Assembly: GCA_023411715.1 (NCBI GenBank)
Contig: JAEYOM010000179.1
Coordinates: 1-46,647, forward strand
Source of the DNA: Bacillota bacterium
GTDB taxonomy: Bacteria; Bacillota; Clostridia; Acetivibrionales; DTU013
Reading direction: 5' to 3'
DNA length: 46,647 nt
The number at the start of each line of letters is the position of its first letter. The stretch's first letter is position 1. The position numbers were made by a program, and so were the translations under genes. Below the pieces are notes generated by a model that searched no databases, was not told the origin of the DNA, and was given only the letters and a program-made list of their open reading frames with translations. Of this stretch, positions 15,520-23,917 are shown piece after piece.

Positions 15520-15990
15520 ATGGAGATGCATCTGAAAATCGGTGAAATTGCAAAAATGTTTGATATTTCCATTAGGGCATTGAGGCTTTATGATAAAATG
15601 GGCCTCCTTACACCCGGGTATACTGACGGAAATAATGGTTACAGATACTACACTGCGGATCAGATACAGCAGTTGAATACGATCCTTGTGCTAAAGTCCG
15701 TCGGTATAAAACTGATCGATATCAAACGTCTTTTCGATCATGGAATGCAGGCAGTAAAGCTGGTTGAAATCCTGGAGAGAAAAAAGGATTATTGGGAAAA
15801 CCAGATAGAAGTAGCTAAATTCAATATTGAGAATATTGATAAATTGAAGACAGCTGCCCTGCATTCACTAGGAAAGGACGGGAAAGAAGACGGAAGCGCA
15901 CAGCAGACGGATGCGTATAAAATGTCCAGACTTGTCTGTCTCGAGAACCTGAAGCTGGAGACCGTTCTTTCCGAGGCGTTGTGGTTATAA
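15520..15990 (+). CDS. MerR-family transcriptional regulator
   Basis: This 156-residue protein has a complete MerR DNA-binding domain: KIGEIAKMFDISIRALRLYDKMGLLTPG, then the wing NNGYRYYTADQIQQLNTILVLKSVGIKLIDIKRL. A long dimerisation helix (ILERKKDYWENQIEVAKFNIENIDKL) follows. The C-terminal 35 residues form a short effector region without the cysteine pattern of metal sensors, so a small molecule or protein signal is more likely. Its stop is one base before the start of the first MutS-like gene, and that gene overlaps the second, so the three form one operon. SD AAGGGG is nine bases before the ATG. Confidence 0.9.
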   Translation: MEMHLKIGEIAKMFDISIRALRLYDKMGLLTPGYTDGNNGYRYYTADQIQQLNTILVLKSVGIKLIDIKRLFDHGMQAVKLVEILERKKDYWENQIEVAKFNIENIDKLKTAALHSLGKDGKEDGSAQQTDAYKMSRLVCLENLKLETVLSEALWL

Positions 15991-15991
15991 T

Positions 15992-17518
15992 ATGGAATTT
16001 CAGAGTATTTTACATAACACAATTGAATACGAAGAAGCCGATGAGGCTGCCAGAGCGCCTCTATATTTTCAGGATCTGAATCTGGATCAGATAATCGCGG
16101 CTATTCTCGCAGGTAAAGAGGAGTACAGGCTGGAGCCCTTTTTCTACCGTCCCCTGAAAAATGTTTCTTCAATAAATTATAGATTGGACGTAATGAGGGA
16201 CATTGAGGATGCAGATATATATAGCGCCATAGCGGCATTCGCCGCCGGTATGAAACGGATAAGAGAATACATTGGCTTCAGCCGGACGGTACATAACAGC
16301 CTCCAACAGAAAAAATGGCTCCTCGATGCCGCAGGCCTTTACTGTGAAACGGTGGCAAATCTGCATGCTTCGTTGACCCCGCTGGATTTTGGCTCTGCCG
16401 GACTTCGATTGTTCAGTGAATGGTTGACAGGATATGTGGAATCTGACGCATTTAAAACGCTATATACCGATACGTACGACCTTTCCTGGGAATTTGGAAG
16501 CATCCGGTACAGTGTGGAAATTGAAGGCGATAGGGTCGTAGTTGGCGCGGACCAGTATTGCGACGATTACTGCGAATTGATGAAGGAATCCTTCGGACGC
16601 GTAAATGACGCAGTCTTTGACTATAGTATCAGATTTTTTTCCGATATTGAAATGTGTTCACTGGAAAACAGGATAATCGATATCGTAAGCAGCATGTATG
16701 CTCCGGTATTCAAAAAGCTTGACGAATATTATGCAGGACACGCGGATTTTATCAATAAGACATTGGAGAGATTTGACAGGGAAATCCAATTCTATATTTC
16801 CTTCTGCGATTATGTCAGAAAACTCAGGAAGGCGGGCTTTCATTTCACATACCCGTCAGTATCGCTGAAAAAGGAAATAAGGCTGTCGGGCGGATATGAT
16901 CTGGCTCTGGCGCAAAAATGCTCAGGGGGCGCTGCAGTCGTACCGAATGATTTTGTGTCAACCGGCGGGGAGCGGATATTCGTATTGACCGGGCCGAATC
17001 AGGGCGGGAAAACTACGTTTGCGAGAACTCTCGGCCAGATCGTATATTTTGCCTCGCTGGGGTGTCCGGTTCCTTGTACTGCTGCAGACATCTGTATGTT
17101 TGACAATATTTTTACTCATTTTTCTGCGGAGGAGAATCCCGGGAAGAATACCGGCAGGCTTAAGGAAGAGCTTTTGCGACTGGAATATATCATGGAGAAT
17201 ATGACGACAAACAGTCTCATCATAGTAAATGAGCTTTTTGCGTCAACCACATCCAACGACGCTTATAATATGGGCGGAAGGATCCTGAACCGTTTTGCGG
17301 CTCTCGACTGCTTCTGCCTGTATGTTACGCATATCTACGAGCTTGCCGGGATTAACGCGAAAACCGTCAGCCTTGTCGCGACCGTCGACAAGGACAGGGG
17401 GGCGGCGCGCACCTACAGAATTATAAGGAAGCAGGCAGACGGCCGCGCTTATGCAAATTCGATCGTCGAAAAATATGATTTGACATATGAATCGATAAAG
17501 GAGCGTATCGTGATATGA
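15992..17518 (+). CDS. MutS-family ATPase, first of tandem pair
   Basis: This 508-residue soluble protein has a helical N-terminal and middle region (about 1-320) like the lever/clamp part of MutS, followed by a MutS-type ATPase domain. Walker A is LTGPNQGGKTTFART near residue 332. The Walker B region is NSLIIVNELFASTTSND near 408; the usual Asp before the catalytic Glu is Asn here. The sensor is LYVTHIYELAG near 446. Mismatch-binding domain I is absent, so a role in ordinary mismatch repair is unlikely. Ends overlap: its TGA sits within the ATGA that starts the next gene. It is similar in length and motif positions to that next protein, which implies an old duplication. Substrate and partner are unknown. 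Confidence 0.85.
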   Translation: MEFQSILHNTIEYEEADEAARAPLYFQDLNLDQIIAAILAGKEEYRLEPFFYRPLKNVSSINYRLDVMRDIEDADIYSAIAAFAAGMKRIREYIGFSRTVHNSLQQKKWLLDAAGLYCETVANLHASLTPLDFGSAGLRLFSEWLTGYVESDAFKTLYTDTYDLSWEFGSIRYSVEIEGDRVVVGADQYCDDYCELMKESFGRVNDAVFDYSIRFFSDIEMCSLENRIIDIVSSMYAPVFKKLDEYYAGHADFINKTLERFDREIQFYISFCDYVRKLRKAGFHFTYPSVSLKKEIRLSGGYDLALAQKCSGGAAVVPNDFVSTGGERIFVLTGPNQGGKTTFARTLGQIVYFASLGCPVPCTAADICMFDNIFTHFSAEENPGKNTGRLKEELLRLEYIMENMTTNSLIIVNELFASTTSNDAYNMGGRILNRFAALDCFCLYVTHIYELAGINAKTVSLVATVDKDRGAARTYRIIRKQADGRAYANSIVEKYDLTYESIKERIVI

Positions 17519-19068
17519 AGCCGTATCTTCTTTTCGAGCAATACAAAGAAGACCCGTACCATAAAATACCCAATGAAAAAGATTTGGCGGAAGACCTGAA
17601 CCTTACTGCCGTTTTCAGAGCTATGGCTCAAAGTGACAACTTTATTTTCCAAACGGCTAAATACGTTATTTTAAGCAGCCTTTCGGATATTGATGCCATA
17701 GGGTACCGTCAAAATGTGTTGAAGGATTGCCTGAATAATCAATCCGTAATAGGCAGTCTTTATGGTATTGCCGAAAATACCCTGGAAGAAGCCGCTTTTT
17801 ACAAGCAGTCCACACAGCCGAGGTTTTCCAGGGTGGTTACCGTATCCTACAAGCTACGGAATGCTGCCGGGTTAGCAGCGATCCTCGTTACCGGTCTTGA
17901 AACTCTCAGAAATGAAACTCACAGGTATGGAATAAATTTCAACTCAAAAGGTCTGACGACTTTTTGCCGCCAGCAGGAAACACTACTTACGGATGATTTT
18001 TTCACTAATGTAAAAAAACACATCAGTGATCTCAATTTTATTTCCGAAGGCGGCAGAATAATTATAGGCTCTTCCATAGGCAAGGGACTGAAGGGTACGG
18101 GACATATTCTCAGAAGCATATCCAACCGTGCGGACCATAAAAGTTCAAGAGAGGAAAACAGATCCCGGCAATCCGGTACGATCCTGCTCAACAGTATCAG
18201 CATCGCGAATAATGCAAAGGAAGTTGAGGAAGCCGGACTTGTCCATATATTGCGGCTTTTGAACCGTTTTAACGAAAGCGTCCTGAACTTTTTTGAGCAA
18301 TTGCATTTTGAGACGGGCTTTTATATCGGATGCATAAATTTGTACAATACTGTGAAGGGACTAGGCACTGCCGTTTCTTTTCCCATTCCGGATGAAATAG
18401 ATAAAAGGAGCTTGAACTTTAAAGGTCTGTATGACCTAAGCCTTCTGCTGAACGAGCGAAGGTGTCCCGTCAACAATGACCTGAATACATGCGATACCTG
18501 TCTTTATATCATTACGGGAGCCAATCAGGGAGGCAAATCCACGTACCTGAGAAGCATAGGCATAGCGCAGCTCCTCATGCAATGCGGCATGTTCGTCCCT
18601 GCTTCGTATTACAGGGCAAATATCAGTGAAAATATTTTTACATATTTTACGAGGGAAGAAGACGAAAGCATGAATAGCGGCAAGCTGGAGGAAGAGCTGA
18701 AGAGATTGAATGAAATTGTCGGTATTGCCTGCCGCAATTCTCTTATAATTATGAACGAACCCTTTGCGACAACCACGGAAAGAGACGGATCAAAGATTGC
18801 GCAGGATGTTGTAACGGCTTTTTATGAGCTGAATGTGAAAACTCTTGTGGTTACTCATTTATACGAGTTTGCAAACCTGATGTTCGGGCAGGAGCTTCAA
18901 AAGGCGCTATTCCTGAGAGCCGAAAGAAGCGAGGACGGAAGCCGCACCTTTTATATCAAAGAGGGGAAACCGTTAATTACAAGCTATGGCGAAGACCTGT
19001 TCAATACAGTGATAGGGGTATCCTCAGAGGAGCATGCCAAAGAAGGGAGCAGCTCCATGACCGTATAG
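17515..19068 (+). CDS. MutS-family ATPase, second of tandem pair
   Basis: This 517-residue paralogue of the preceding protein has the same layout: a helical core of about 330 residues, Walker A ITGANQGGKSTYLRS near 333, Walker B region NSLIIMNEPFATTTERD near 410 with Asn in place of Asp again, and the sensor LVVTHLYEFANL near 448. MutS ATPases work as dimers with composite sites, so the two products plausibly form a heterodimer; this is inference. The 4-nt overlap with the upstream gene suggests coupled translation and equal amounts. No mismatch recognition domain and no C-terminal nuclease (Smr) domain is present. The gene is followed by 122 bp with no clear terminator. Confidence 0.85.
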   Translation: MKPYLLFEQYKEDPYHKIPNEKDLAEDLNLTAVFRAMAQSDNFIFQTAKYVILSSLSDIDAIGYRQNVLKDCLNNQSVIGSLYGIAENTLEEAAFYKQSTQPRFSRVVTVSYKLRNAAGLAAILVTGLETLRNETHRYGINFNSKGLTTFCRQQETLLTDDFFTNVKKHISDLNFISEGGRIIIGSSIGKGLKGTGHILRSISNRADHKSSREENRSRQSGTILLNSISIANNAKEVEEAGLVHILRLLNRFNESVLNFFEQLHFETGFYIGCINLYNTVKGLGTAVSFPIPDEIDKRSLNFKGLYDLSLLLNERRCPVNNDLNTCDTCLYIITGANQGGKSTYLRSIGIAQLLMQCGMFVPASYYRANISENIFTYFTREEDESMNSGKLEEELKRLNEIVGIACRNSLIIMNEPFATTTERDGSKIAQDVVTAFYELNVKTLVVTHLYEFANLMFGQELQKALFLRAERSEDGSRTFYIKEGKPLITSYGEDLFNTVIGVSSEEHAKEGSSSMTV

Positions 19069-19190
19069 AATGCCGGCGTATAGGGGACAGTATTCACGCA
19101 TTCACGGATTTTATTGTTTATCCCATGCAGTTATGTTAAAATTTAATTTGCAGTTCTTTTACTTTTGTTGGCCTTTGGGAGGATTTTTTA

Positions 19191-19703
19191 ATGGATACTT
19201 TCTTGGAGAAATTAGTTACTAAGAAAAGAACACTTGGGGATAACCTTATGACATTTGGCATACTGATAGCCGGGATCATATTGATTATTGTGTCTCTCTC
19301 GATACCGCTGCTGAATCAGCTGGGGGTGAGCTTCCTGCTCGCCGCCGGTCTTGTGTATCTGACATACAGGTTTATTACTGCGCGCAACATAGAGTATGAA
19401 TATGTTGTAACAAACGGAGAACTCGATATCGACAAGATCGTTTCGAAGAGGAAGAGGAAAAGGATATTCAGTGCCAGCTGCAAGGAATTCGAGATCCTTG
19501 CGAAGGTCTCAAGCAACAGCTTCAGCCAGTCGGTCCAGAGCATCAAAAACCGGATCGACGCAACCAGTTCGATCAATTCGCCCGGCGCTTATTTTGCAAC
19601 ACTGAGCTACAAGGGCGAAAAGACGGTAGTCTTATTTGAGCCTGATGACAGGATGCTGAACAACTTCAAGATATTCATACCGAGAAAGATATTTACGGCG
19701 TGA
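19191..19703 (+). CDS. DUF6106-like membrane protein
   Basis: This 170-residue protein has two N-terminal membrane segments (about 22-60, MTFGILIAGIILIIVSLSI and LGVSFLLAAGLVYLTYRF). A soluble domain follows that contains YEYVVTNGELDIDKIVSKRKRKRIF. The layout resembles the DUF6106 family of Clostridia, and the VTNGELDIDKI segment resembles PH-like domains of membrane proteins. The function is unknown. TTGGGAGG lies seven to ten bases before the ATG. The mgtC-like gene starts 23 bp downstream, so they may share a transcript. Confidence 0.65.
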   Translation: MDTFLEKLVTKKRTLGDNLMTFGILIAGIILIIVSLSIPLLNQLGVSFLLAAGLVYLTYRFITARNIEYEYVVTNGELDIDKIVSKRKRKRIFSASCKEFEILAKVSSNSFSQSVQSIKNRIDATSSINSPGAYFATLSYKGEKTVVLFEPDDRMLNNFKIFIPRKIFTA

Positions 19704-19726
19704 TCAGGAACCGTTGAGGTGCGCAT

Positions 19727-20389
19727 ATGCAATTTATGGTAGAGACCCTGCTCCGACTGGTACTCGCAGGAGTCCTGGGCGGGGTGATAGGTTACGAAAG
19801 GGAACATACCAACAGACCGGCGGGCTTCAGGACGCACATACTTGTTTGTGTTGGGGCGGCACTGGTAATGGTGACGTCCGAATTCATTTTCGACATCTAC
19901 GGCGGGAAAGTCAATCTGGATCCTGCAAGACTTGGCGCACAGGTCATCAGCGGTATCGGCTTTCTTGGAGCGGGTACCATAATACGCGACGGCTTCAATG
20001 TCCGCGGACTTACAACGGCGGCCAGCCTTTGGGCCGTGTCTTGCGTGGGGATAGCGGTCGGCATAGGCTTTTACGGCGGTGCGGTGATCGCTACGATCCT
20101 TATCTTTCTGACGCTGATTATTTTAAAGAAGGCAGAAAATCGTTTTAGTAGTAGAAACCGCTACAGGACCTTCATAATAGAATCGGGGAACGTTCCGGGG
20201 CAGGTGGGCCAGGTCACGTACCTGTTCGAAAAATACAGGATCGAAATCAAAAATATACAGTTGTATAAGAGCAAGGAAAATGAAATGATGATAAAGATCC
20301 TCGTTAAAATGCCGGGTAGTACGGTGGACTTGCAGCTGTTAAGCGACGTACAGTCCCTGAATGGCGTCGGCAAGGTTTACGAGGAGTAA
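19727..20389 (+). CDS. MgtC/SapB-family protein
   Basis: This 220-residue protein has four or five membrane segments carrying the MgtC signature: GVIGYEREHTNRPAGFRTHILVCVGAAL, then GAQVISGIGFLGAGTIIRD and GLTTAASLWAVSCVGIAVG. The C-terminal 80 residues form an ACT-like domain (FIIESGNVPGQVGQVTYLFEKYRIEIKNIQ). MgtC proteins affect growth at low Mg2+ and modulate the F-type ATP synthase in some bacteria; it is not established that they transport magnesium. A Ca2+-type P-ATPase lies 570 bp downstream, so a cation theme is possible. Confidence 0.95.
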   Translation: MQFMVETLLRLVLAGVLGGVIGYEREHTNRPAGFRTHILVCVGAALVMVTSEFIFDIYGGKVNLDPARLGAQVISGIGFLGAGTIIRDGFNVRGLTTAASLWAVSCVGIAVGIGFYGGAVIATILIFLTLIILKKAENRFSSRNRYRTFIIESGNVPGQVGQVTYLFEKYRIEIKNIQLYKSKENEMMIKILVKMPGSTVDLQLLSDVQSLNGVGKVYEE

Positions 20390-20404
20390 TCTCTATAAGG
20401 AATT

Positions 20405-20593
20405 AAAAGTACGCTGCACGTCGATTTTATTGCTGAGTTTTGTTCAAAAAGCATATAGATTCGGCTTTGCGGCAAATTCAAACTCGCGGTGCTAACGCCC
20501 CGCTCAAACATGAATTTGCCCTTAACAATGCCTCATCAATATGCTCTAATTCGTAAAACTCACGCAATGTCAATCGACACGCAGCGTACTTTT
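20405..20593. repeat. Imperfect palindromic element, copy 1
   Basis: This 189-bp segment is one long imperfect inverted repeat. The outer 22 bp are AAAAGTACGCTGCACGTCG at the left and its near-complement at the right, with 20 of 22 positions agreeing. Inside, GGCAAATTCAAACTCGCGG pairs with the complementary GGGCAAATTCATGTTTGAG stretch around a TGCTAACGCC centre. No reading frame of note. It lies three bases from copy 2, and its core is related to it. Confidence 0.8.
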
Positions 20594-20596
20594 ACA

Positions 20597-20808
20597 TTGA
20601 GCCGGCTTGTTTGAGGTGGAGAACATATGCGTAGAGGAAATAGAGCCTATTGATTCAAAAGAGTATCGGGCAAAATCACGTCCTGTCCGAGCGACGGCGG
20701 CCCACAGGCGAGACACGTTTGATTTTGTTAACAGGGCTGGAATCTACAGGCTCTTTGGCTTGGAGCATCGTTCTCACAATAAAACCGACCGGCTCAATAA
20801 CTTAGCCC
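20597..20808. repeat. Imperfect palindromic element, copy 2
   Basis: This 212-bp inverted repeat has ATTGAGCCGG at both ends in opposite orientation. Its interior carries GGGCAAAATCACGTCCTG, a CCGAGCGA box and, later, GTTTGATTTTG and GGCTCTTTGGCTTG. The same blocks occur in reverse at 28447-28648. An apparent 73-residue reading frame (20607-20828) follows the element and is not supported as a gene. Confidence 0.85.
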
Positions 20809-20856
20809 ATACTAAAAAATCAATATAAGTGAGCCTTATTCATAATGAATTTTTAC

Positions 20857-20887
20857 AAAAGCGGCATGGTCTATTCCATGCCGCTTC
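20857..20887. terminator. Hairpin upstream of P-ATPase gene
   Basis: GCGGCATGG (20861-20869) pairs with CCATGCCGC (20876-20884), flanked by AAAA and TT. The minus-strand reading has the better T-run, yet no minus-strand gene ends here. It could be the 3' end of the palindrome-rich region or part of the P-ATPase leader. Confidence 0.5.
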
Positions 20888-20958
20888 TGAATAAAAATAG
20901 GACATAAACCTGATGCAGGGATAGGTTTGCATAATTCCGACATAAAGGGGTGTCTTAT

Positions 20959-23622
20959 TTGAGCAGGCAGGACGCGATACAAAATAATCCGAATAACATA
21001 CGTGAAATACATAACGGGCTTAGCGAAAAGGAAGCCAGGAAGAAGCTGCTTGAGCACGGCCCGAACCTTCTTGCGGATAAGAAGAAAATATCGCCTATAA
21101 AGCTTTTATTGAGCCAATTTACGGATGTAATGGTCATAATACTGATGGTGTCCACTGTCATCTCCGCTTTTATGGGAGATATCACAGAGGCGATAACCAT
21201 AGTTGCAATAGTGATATTGAATGCAGTACTTGGCTTTGTTCAGGAATTCAGGACCGAAAAGACGATGGAGGCGCTCAAAAGCCTTGCGGCTCCCGTGGCT
21301 AAAGTGCTGCGCAGCGGCAGGCAGGTGAGTATACCCACGGAACAGATCGTACCGGGAGATCTTGTACTGCTTGAAACGGGCGACCGCGTGCCCGCCGATG
21401 CTGTCATTCTTGAAAGTGTGAACCTGCAGGCCGATGAATCGCTCCTTACCGGGGAATCCCTGCCCGTTGAAAAATCCCCGGCATCCCAGGGCCCGTCTGA
21501 AGACCGTTGGGAGAGAAAAAACAGCGTGTTCATGGGCACCAGTATCACAGGCGGAAGAGCCAGGGCCTTGGTCACCGCAACCGGTATGAATACCGAAATG
21601 GGCGGTATCGCCGACCTGATACAGAACATAGAGGAGGACGACACTCCTCTCCAGAAGAAGCTGGCGAGGCTCGGTAAAATAATTGCCGCCGGCTGCCTTA
21701 TCATTTGCGCGATAGTTGCCGTTTCGGGGATACTGAGAGGCGAGGAGGTATTTTCGATGCTGCTTTCCGGCATAAGCCTCGCTGTTGCGGCCGTACCGGA
21801 AGGGCTTCCCGCTATTGTCACGATATCGCTCGCGCTTGGCGTTCAGCGCATGCTGAAACGAAACGCTCTTATAAGAAAACTGCCCGCTGTTGAAACGCTG
21901 GGGTGTGCCGGGGTCGTCTGTTCCGACAAGACAGGCACGCTCACCCAGAATAAAATGACAGTCAGAAAAGTTGTCACAGTCGAAAGGCAATATTCCATAA
22001 AAGAAAGCAGAGATGACAGGAAAGCCTTCTATTCAGGCGGCGTGAACGCAGATCCTCTGGTCGATCAGGTACTCAGGCTGGCTCTCGAAATAGCCGGGGT
22101 GTGCAATAATGCCGAGTTAAAGAGGGTTTCCGGAGGAGAATCAAAATGGGAGTTCGAAGGTGATCCGACCGAGGGCGCACTGCTGGTGGCATCCGCAAAA
22201 GCCGGGCTCACGCCTGAAAGGCTGGAGTCGGCCTATAGCAGGACGGACGAATTACCTTTTGATTCCGACAGGAAATGCATGTCGGTCGTGTGCACCAATA
22301 AGAAGGGCGAAACTTTCGTATTTACCAAAGGCGCTCCTGATGTTTTGCTGAAAAGTTGCAAAAAGGTACATCAGTCAAAAGGCGTGATATCCATTACTCC
22401 GGAGATGAGGCTAATGATCGGCAGGGCCAATGACGGCATGGCCGGGGAAGCGCTGAGGGTTATCGCCGTTGCGTATAAAAAGCTCGAGCCGGGTGGATAC
22501 CGCAGGGAAACGCTGGAGACAGAACTTGTATTCACAGGACTGATAGGCATGCTCGACCCTCCGAGGCCGGAAGCCGCCGAAGCCGTATTGAAGTGCAGGC
22601 TTGCGGGCATCAAGCCCGTTATGATCACTGGAGACCATAAGCTCACGGCAGTTGCGATTGCAAAGGAGCTTGACATTTTCCAGCAGGGCGAAATGGTACT
22701 GACGGGGGCCGAACTCGACAAAATGGACGACAGAAGCCTCGAAAAGGTCGCAGGGGACGTCAGCGTATATGCGAGAGTCTCACCCAAACATAAACTGATG
22801 ATCGTAAGAGCCCTTAAAAAACTCGGAAATATCGTGGCTATGACAGGTGACGGCGTAAACGACGCTCCCGCCATCAAGGAAGCGGATATAGGGGTCTCCA
22901 TGGGTCAGACGGGGACCGACGTCACCAAGGAAGCCTCGGCCATGGTGCTGCTCGATGATAATTTTGCCACGATTGTTGCGGCCATAGAGGAAGGCAGAGT
23001 AATTTACGACAACATACGCAAATTCATCCGGTATATGCTCTCCTGTAATATCGGCGAGGTGCTCAACATGTTTATCGGCATGCTGGCAGGTCTGCCGGTG
23101 CCTTTGCTCCCTATACAGATACTTTGGGTCAACCTTGTAACGGATGGCCTGCCGGCAGTAGCGCTGGGCTTTGATCCGCCTGAGAAGGACGTAATGAAGA
23201 GGCCGCCGAGGGAACCGGACGAAAGTATTTTCTCACACGGGCTTGCCGCAATAATCCTGACCAGGGGATTCCTGATCGGACTAACGACATTGGCGGTCTA
23301 TGTTTCGCTGCTTCATTTCACTGCGGATATCGGAACCGCAAGGACCGGGGGGTTCGTTACGCTTATGCTTATACAGCTCATACATGTTTTCGAGTGCAAG
23401 TCGGAGACAAGAAGCATATTCCAGATTCCGCTGCTGAATAACCTGTACCTTGTATTCGCGGTATTGATTTCGCTGGCTATGGTCCTCGGGGTTGTATATA
23501 TCCCGTCCCTGCAGGGTATTTTCAAAACAGTGCCGCTCAGCCTTAACGACTGGTTCATCGTAGGCGGCCTGTCGTTCCTCGTACCCATTGTTGCAAGCTT
23601 CTTCACTGTGCGGCGCAGATAG
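20959..23622 (+). CDS. P-type Ca2+-transporting ATPase (type IIA-like)
   Basis: This 887-residue cation pump belongs to the PacL/SERCA-like branch. The actuator domain has the LLTGESLPVEK motif near residue 167. Transmembrane helix 4 has AAVPEGLPAIV near 277, the ion-binding PEGL sequence of Ca2+ pumps. The phosphorylation site is CSDKTGTLTQNK near 322. The nucleotide domain carries FTKGAPDVLLK and DPPRPEAAEAV, and the hinge has TGDGVNDAPAIKEADIGVSMG near 629. Ten membrane segments are expected, and helix 6 reads WVNLVTDGLPAVALG. It uses ATP to expel Ca2+ (or Mn2+) from the cytoplasm. The TTG at 20959 is chosen because AAAGGGG ends eight bases upstream; a GTG at 20950 overlaps that site. Confidence 0.95.
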   Translation: MSRQDAIQNNPNNIREIHNGLSEKEARKKLLEHGPNLLADKKKISPIKLLLSQFTDVMVIILMVSTVISAFMGDITEAITIVAIVILNAVLGFVQEFRTEKTMEALKSLAAPVAKVLRSGRQVSIPTEQIVPGDLVLLETGDRVPADAVILESVNLQADESLLTGESLPVEKSPASQGPSEDRWERKNSVFMGTSITGGRARALVTATGMNTEMGGIADLIQNIEEDDTPLQKKLARLGKIIAAGCLIICAIVAVSGILRGEEVFSMLLSGISLAVAAVPEGLPAIVTISLALGVQRMLKRNALIRKLPAVETLGCAGVVCSDKTGTLTQNKMTVRKVVTVERQYSIKESRDDRKAFYSGGVNADPLVDQVLRLALEIAGVCNNAELKRVSGGESKWEFEGDPTEGALLVASAKAGLTPERLESAYSRTDELPFDSDRKCMSVVCTNKKGETFVFTKGAPDVLLKSCKKVHQSKGVISITPEMRLMIGRANDGMAGEALRVIAVAYKKLEPGGYRRETLETELVFTGLIGMLDPPRPEAAEAVLKCRLAGIKPVMITGDHKLTAVAIAKELDIFQQGEMVLTGAELDKMDDRSLEKVAGDVSVYARVSPKHKLMIVRALKKLGNIVAMTGDGVNDAPAIKEADIGVSMGQTGTDVTKEASAMVLLDDNFATIVAAIEEGRVIYDNIRKFIRYMLSCNIGEVLNMFIGMLAGLPVPLLPIQILWVNLVTDGLPAVALGFDPPEKDVMKRPPREPDESIFSHGLAAIILTRGFLIGLTTLAVYVSLLHFTADIGTARTGGFVTLMLIQLIHVFECKSETRSIFQIPLLNNLYLVFAVLISLAMVLGVVYIPSLQGIFKTVPLSLNDWFIVGGLSFLVPIVASFFTVRRR

Positions 23623-23703
23623 CCGTTTACAGCAACTTGCTAACGCCAATTGCTCTGAAATATTTATCTTGAAATGAAATTTAAAAAACTATATAATAAG
23701 TGA

Positions 23704-23738
23704 AGCTAAAAAGTCTCAATTTTGAGGCTTTTTTAGCT
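23704..23738 (+). terminator. Terminator after P-ATPase gene
   Basis: AGCTAAAAAGTCTC and GAGGCTTTTTTAGCT form a stem with a short AATTTT loop and a T-run inside the 3' arm. Because the arms are A/T-rich at their base it may work on both strands. The rest of the 295-bp gap before the ABC operon holds two copies of GCTGACGC(G/A)GATT near 23771 and 23803 and no gene. Confidence 0.75.
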
Positions 23739-23917
23739 GTAATGGATTGTGAATCGTTTACCGCGATTTGCTGACGCGGATTTCCCGGGTATTACGGTAA
23801 AATGCTGACGCAGATTGTTCTGGATTTTACAAATTGTTCACAATTTATTAAAAAGTATCTTTCATAATGTTGTTAGCATTGTATGTCAAACCGACATGAA
23901 TAGCAGGAGGGAAAGAG

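Noticed and set aside
20607..20828. 73-residue reading frame
   Set aside because: It coincides with the palindromic element, and the related copy at 28447-28648 does not keep a frame.
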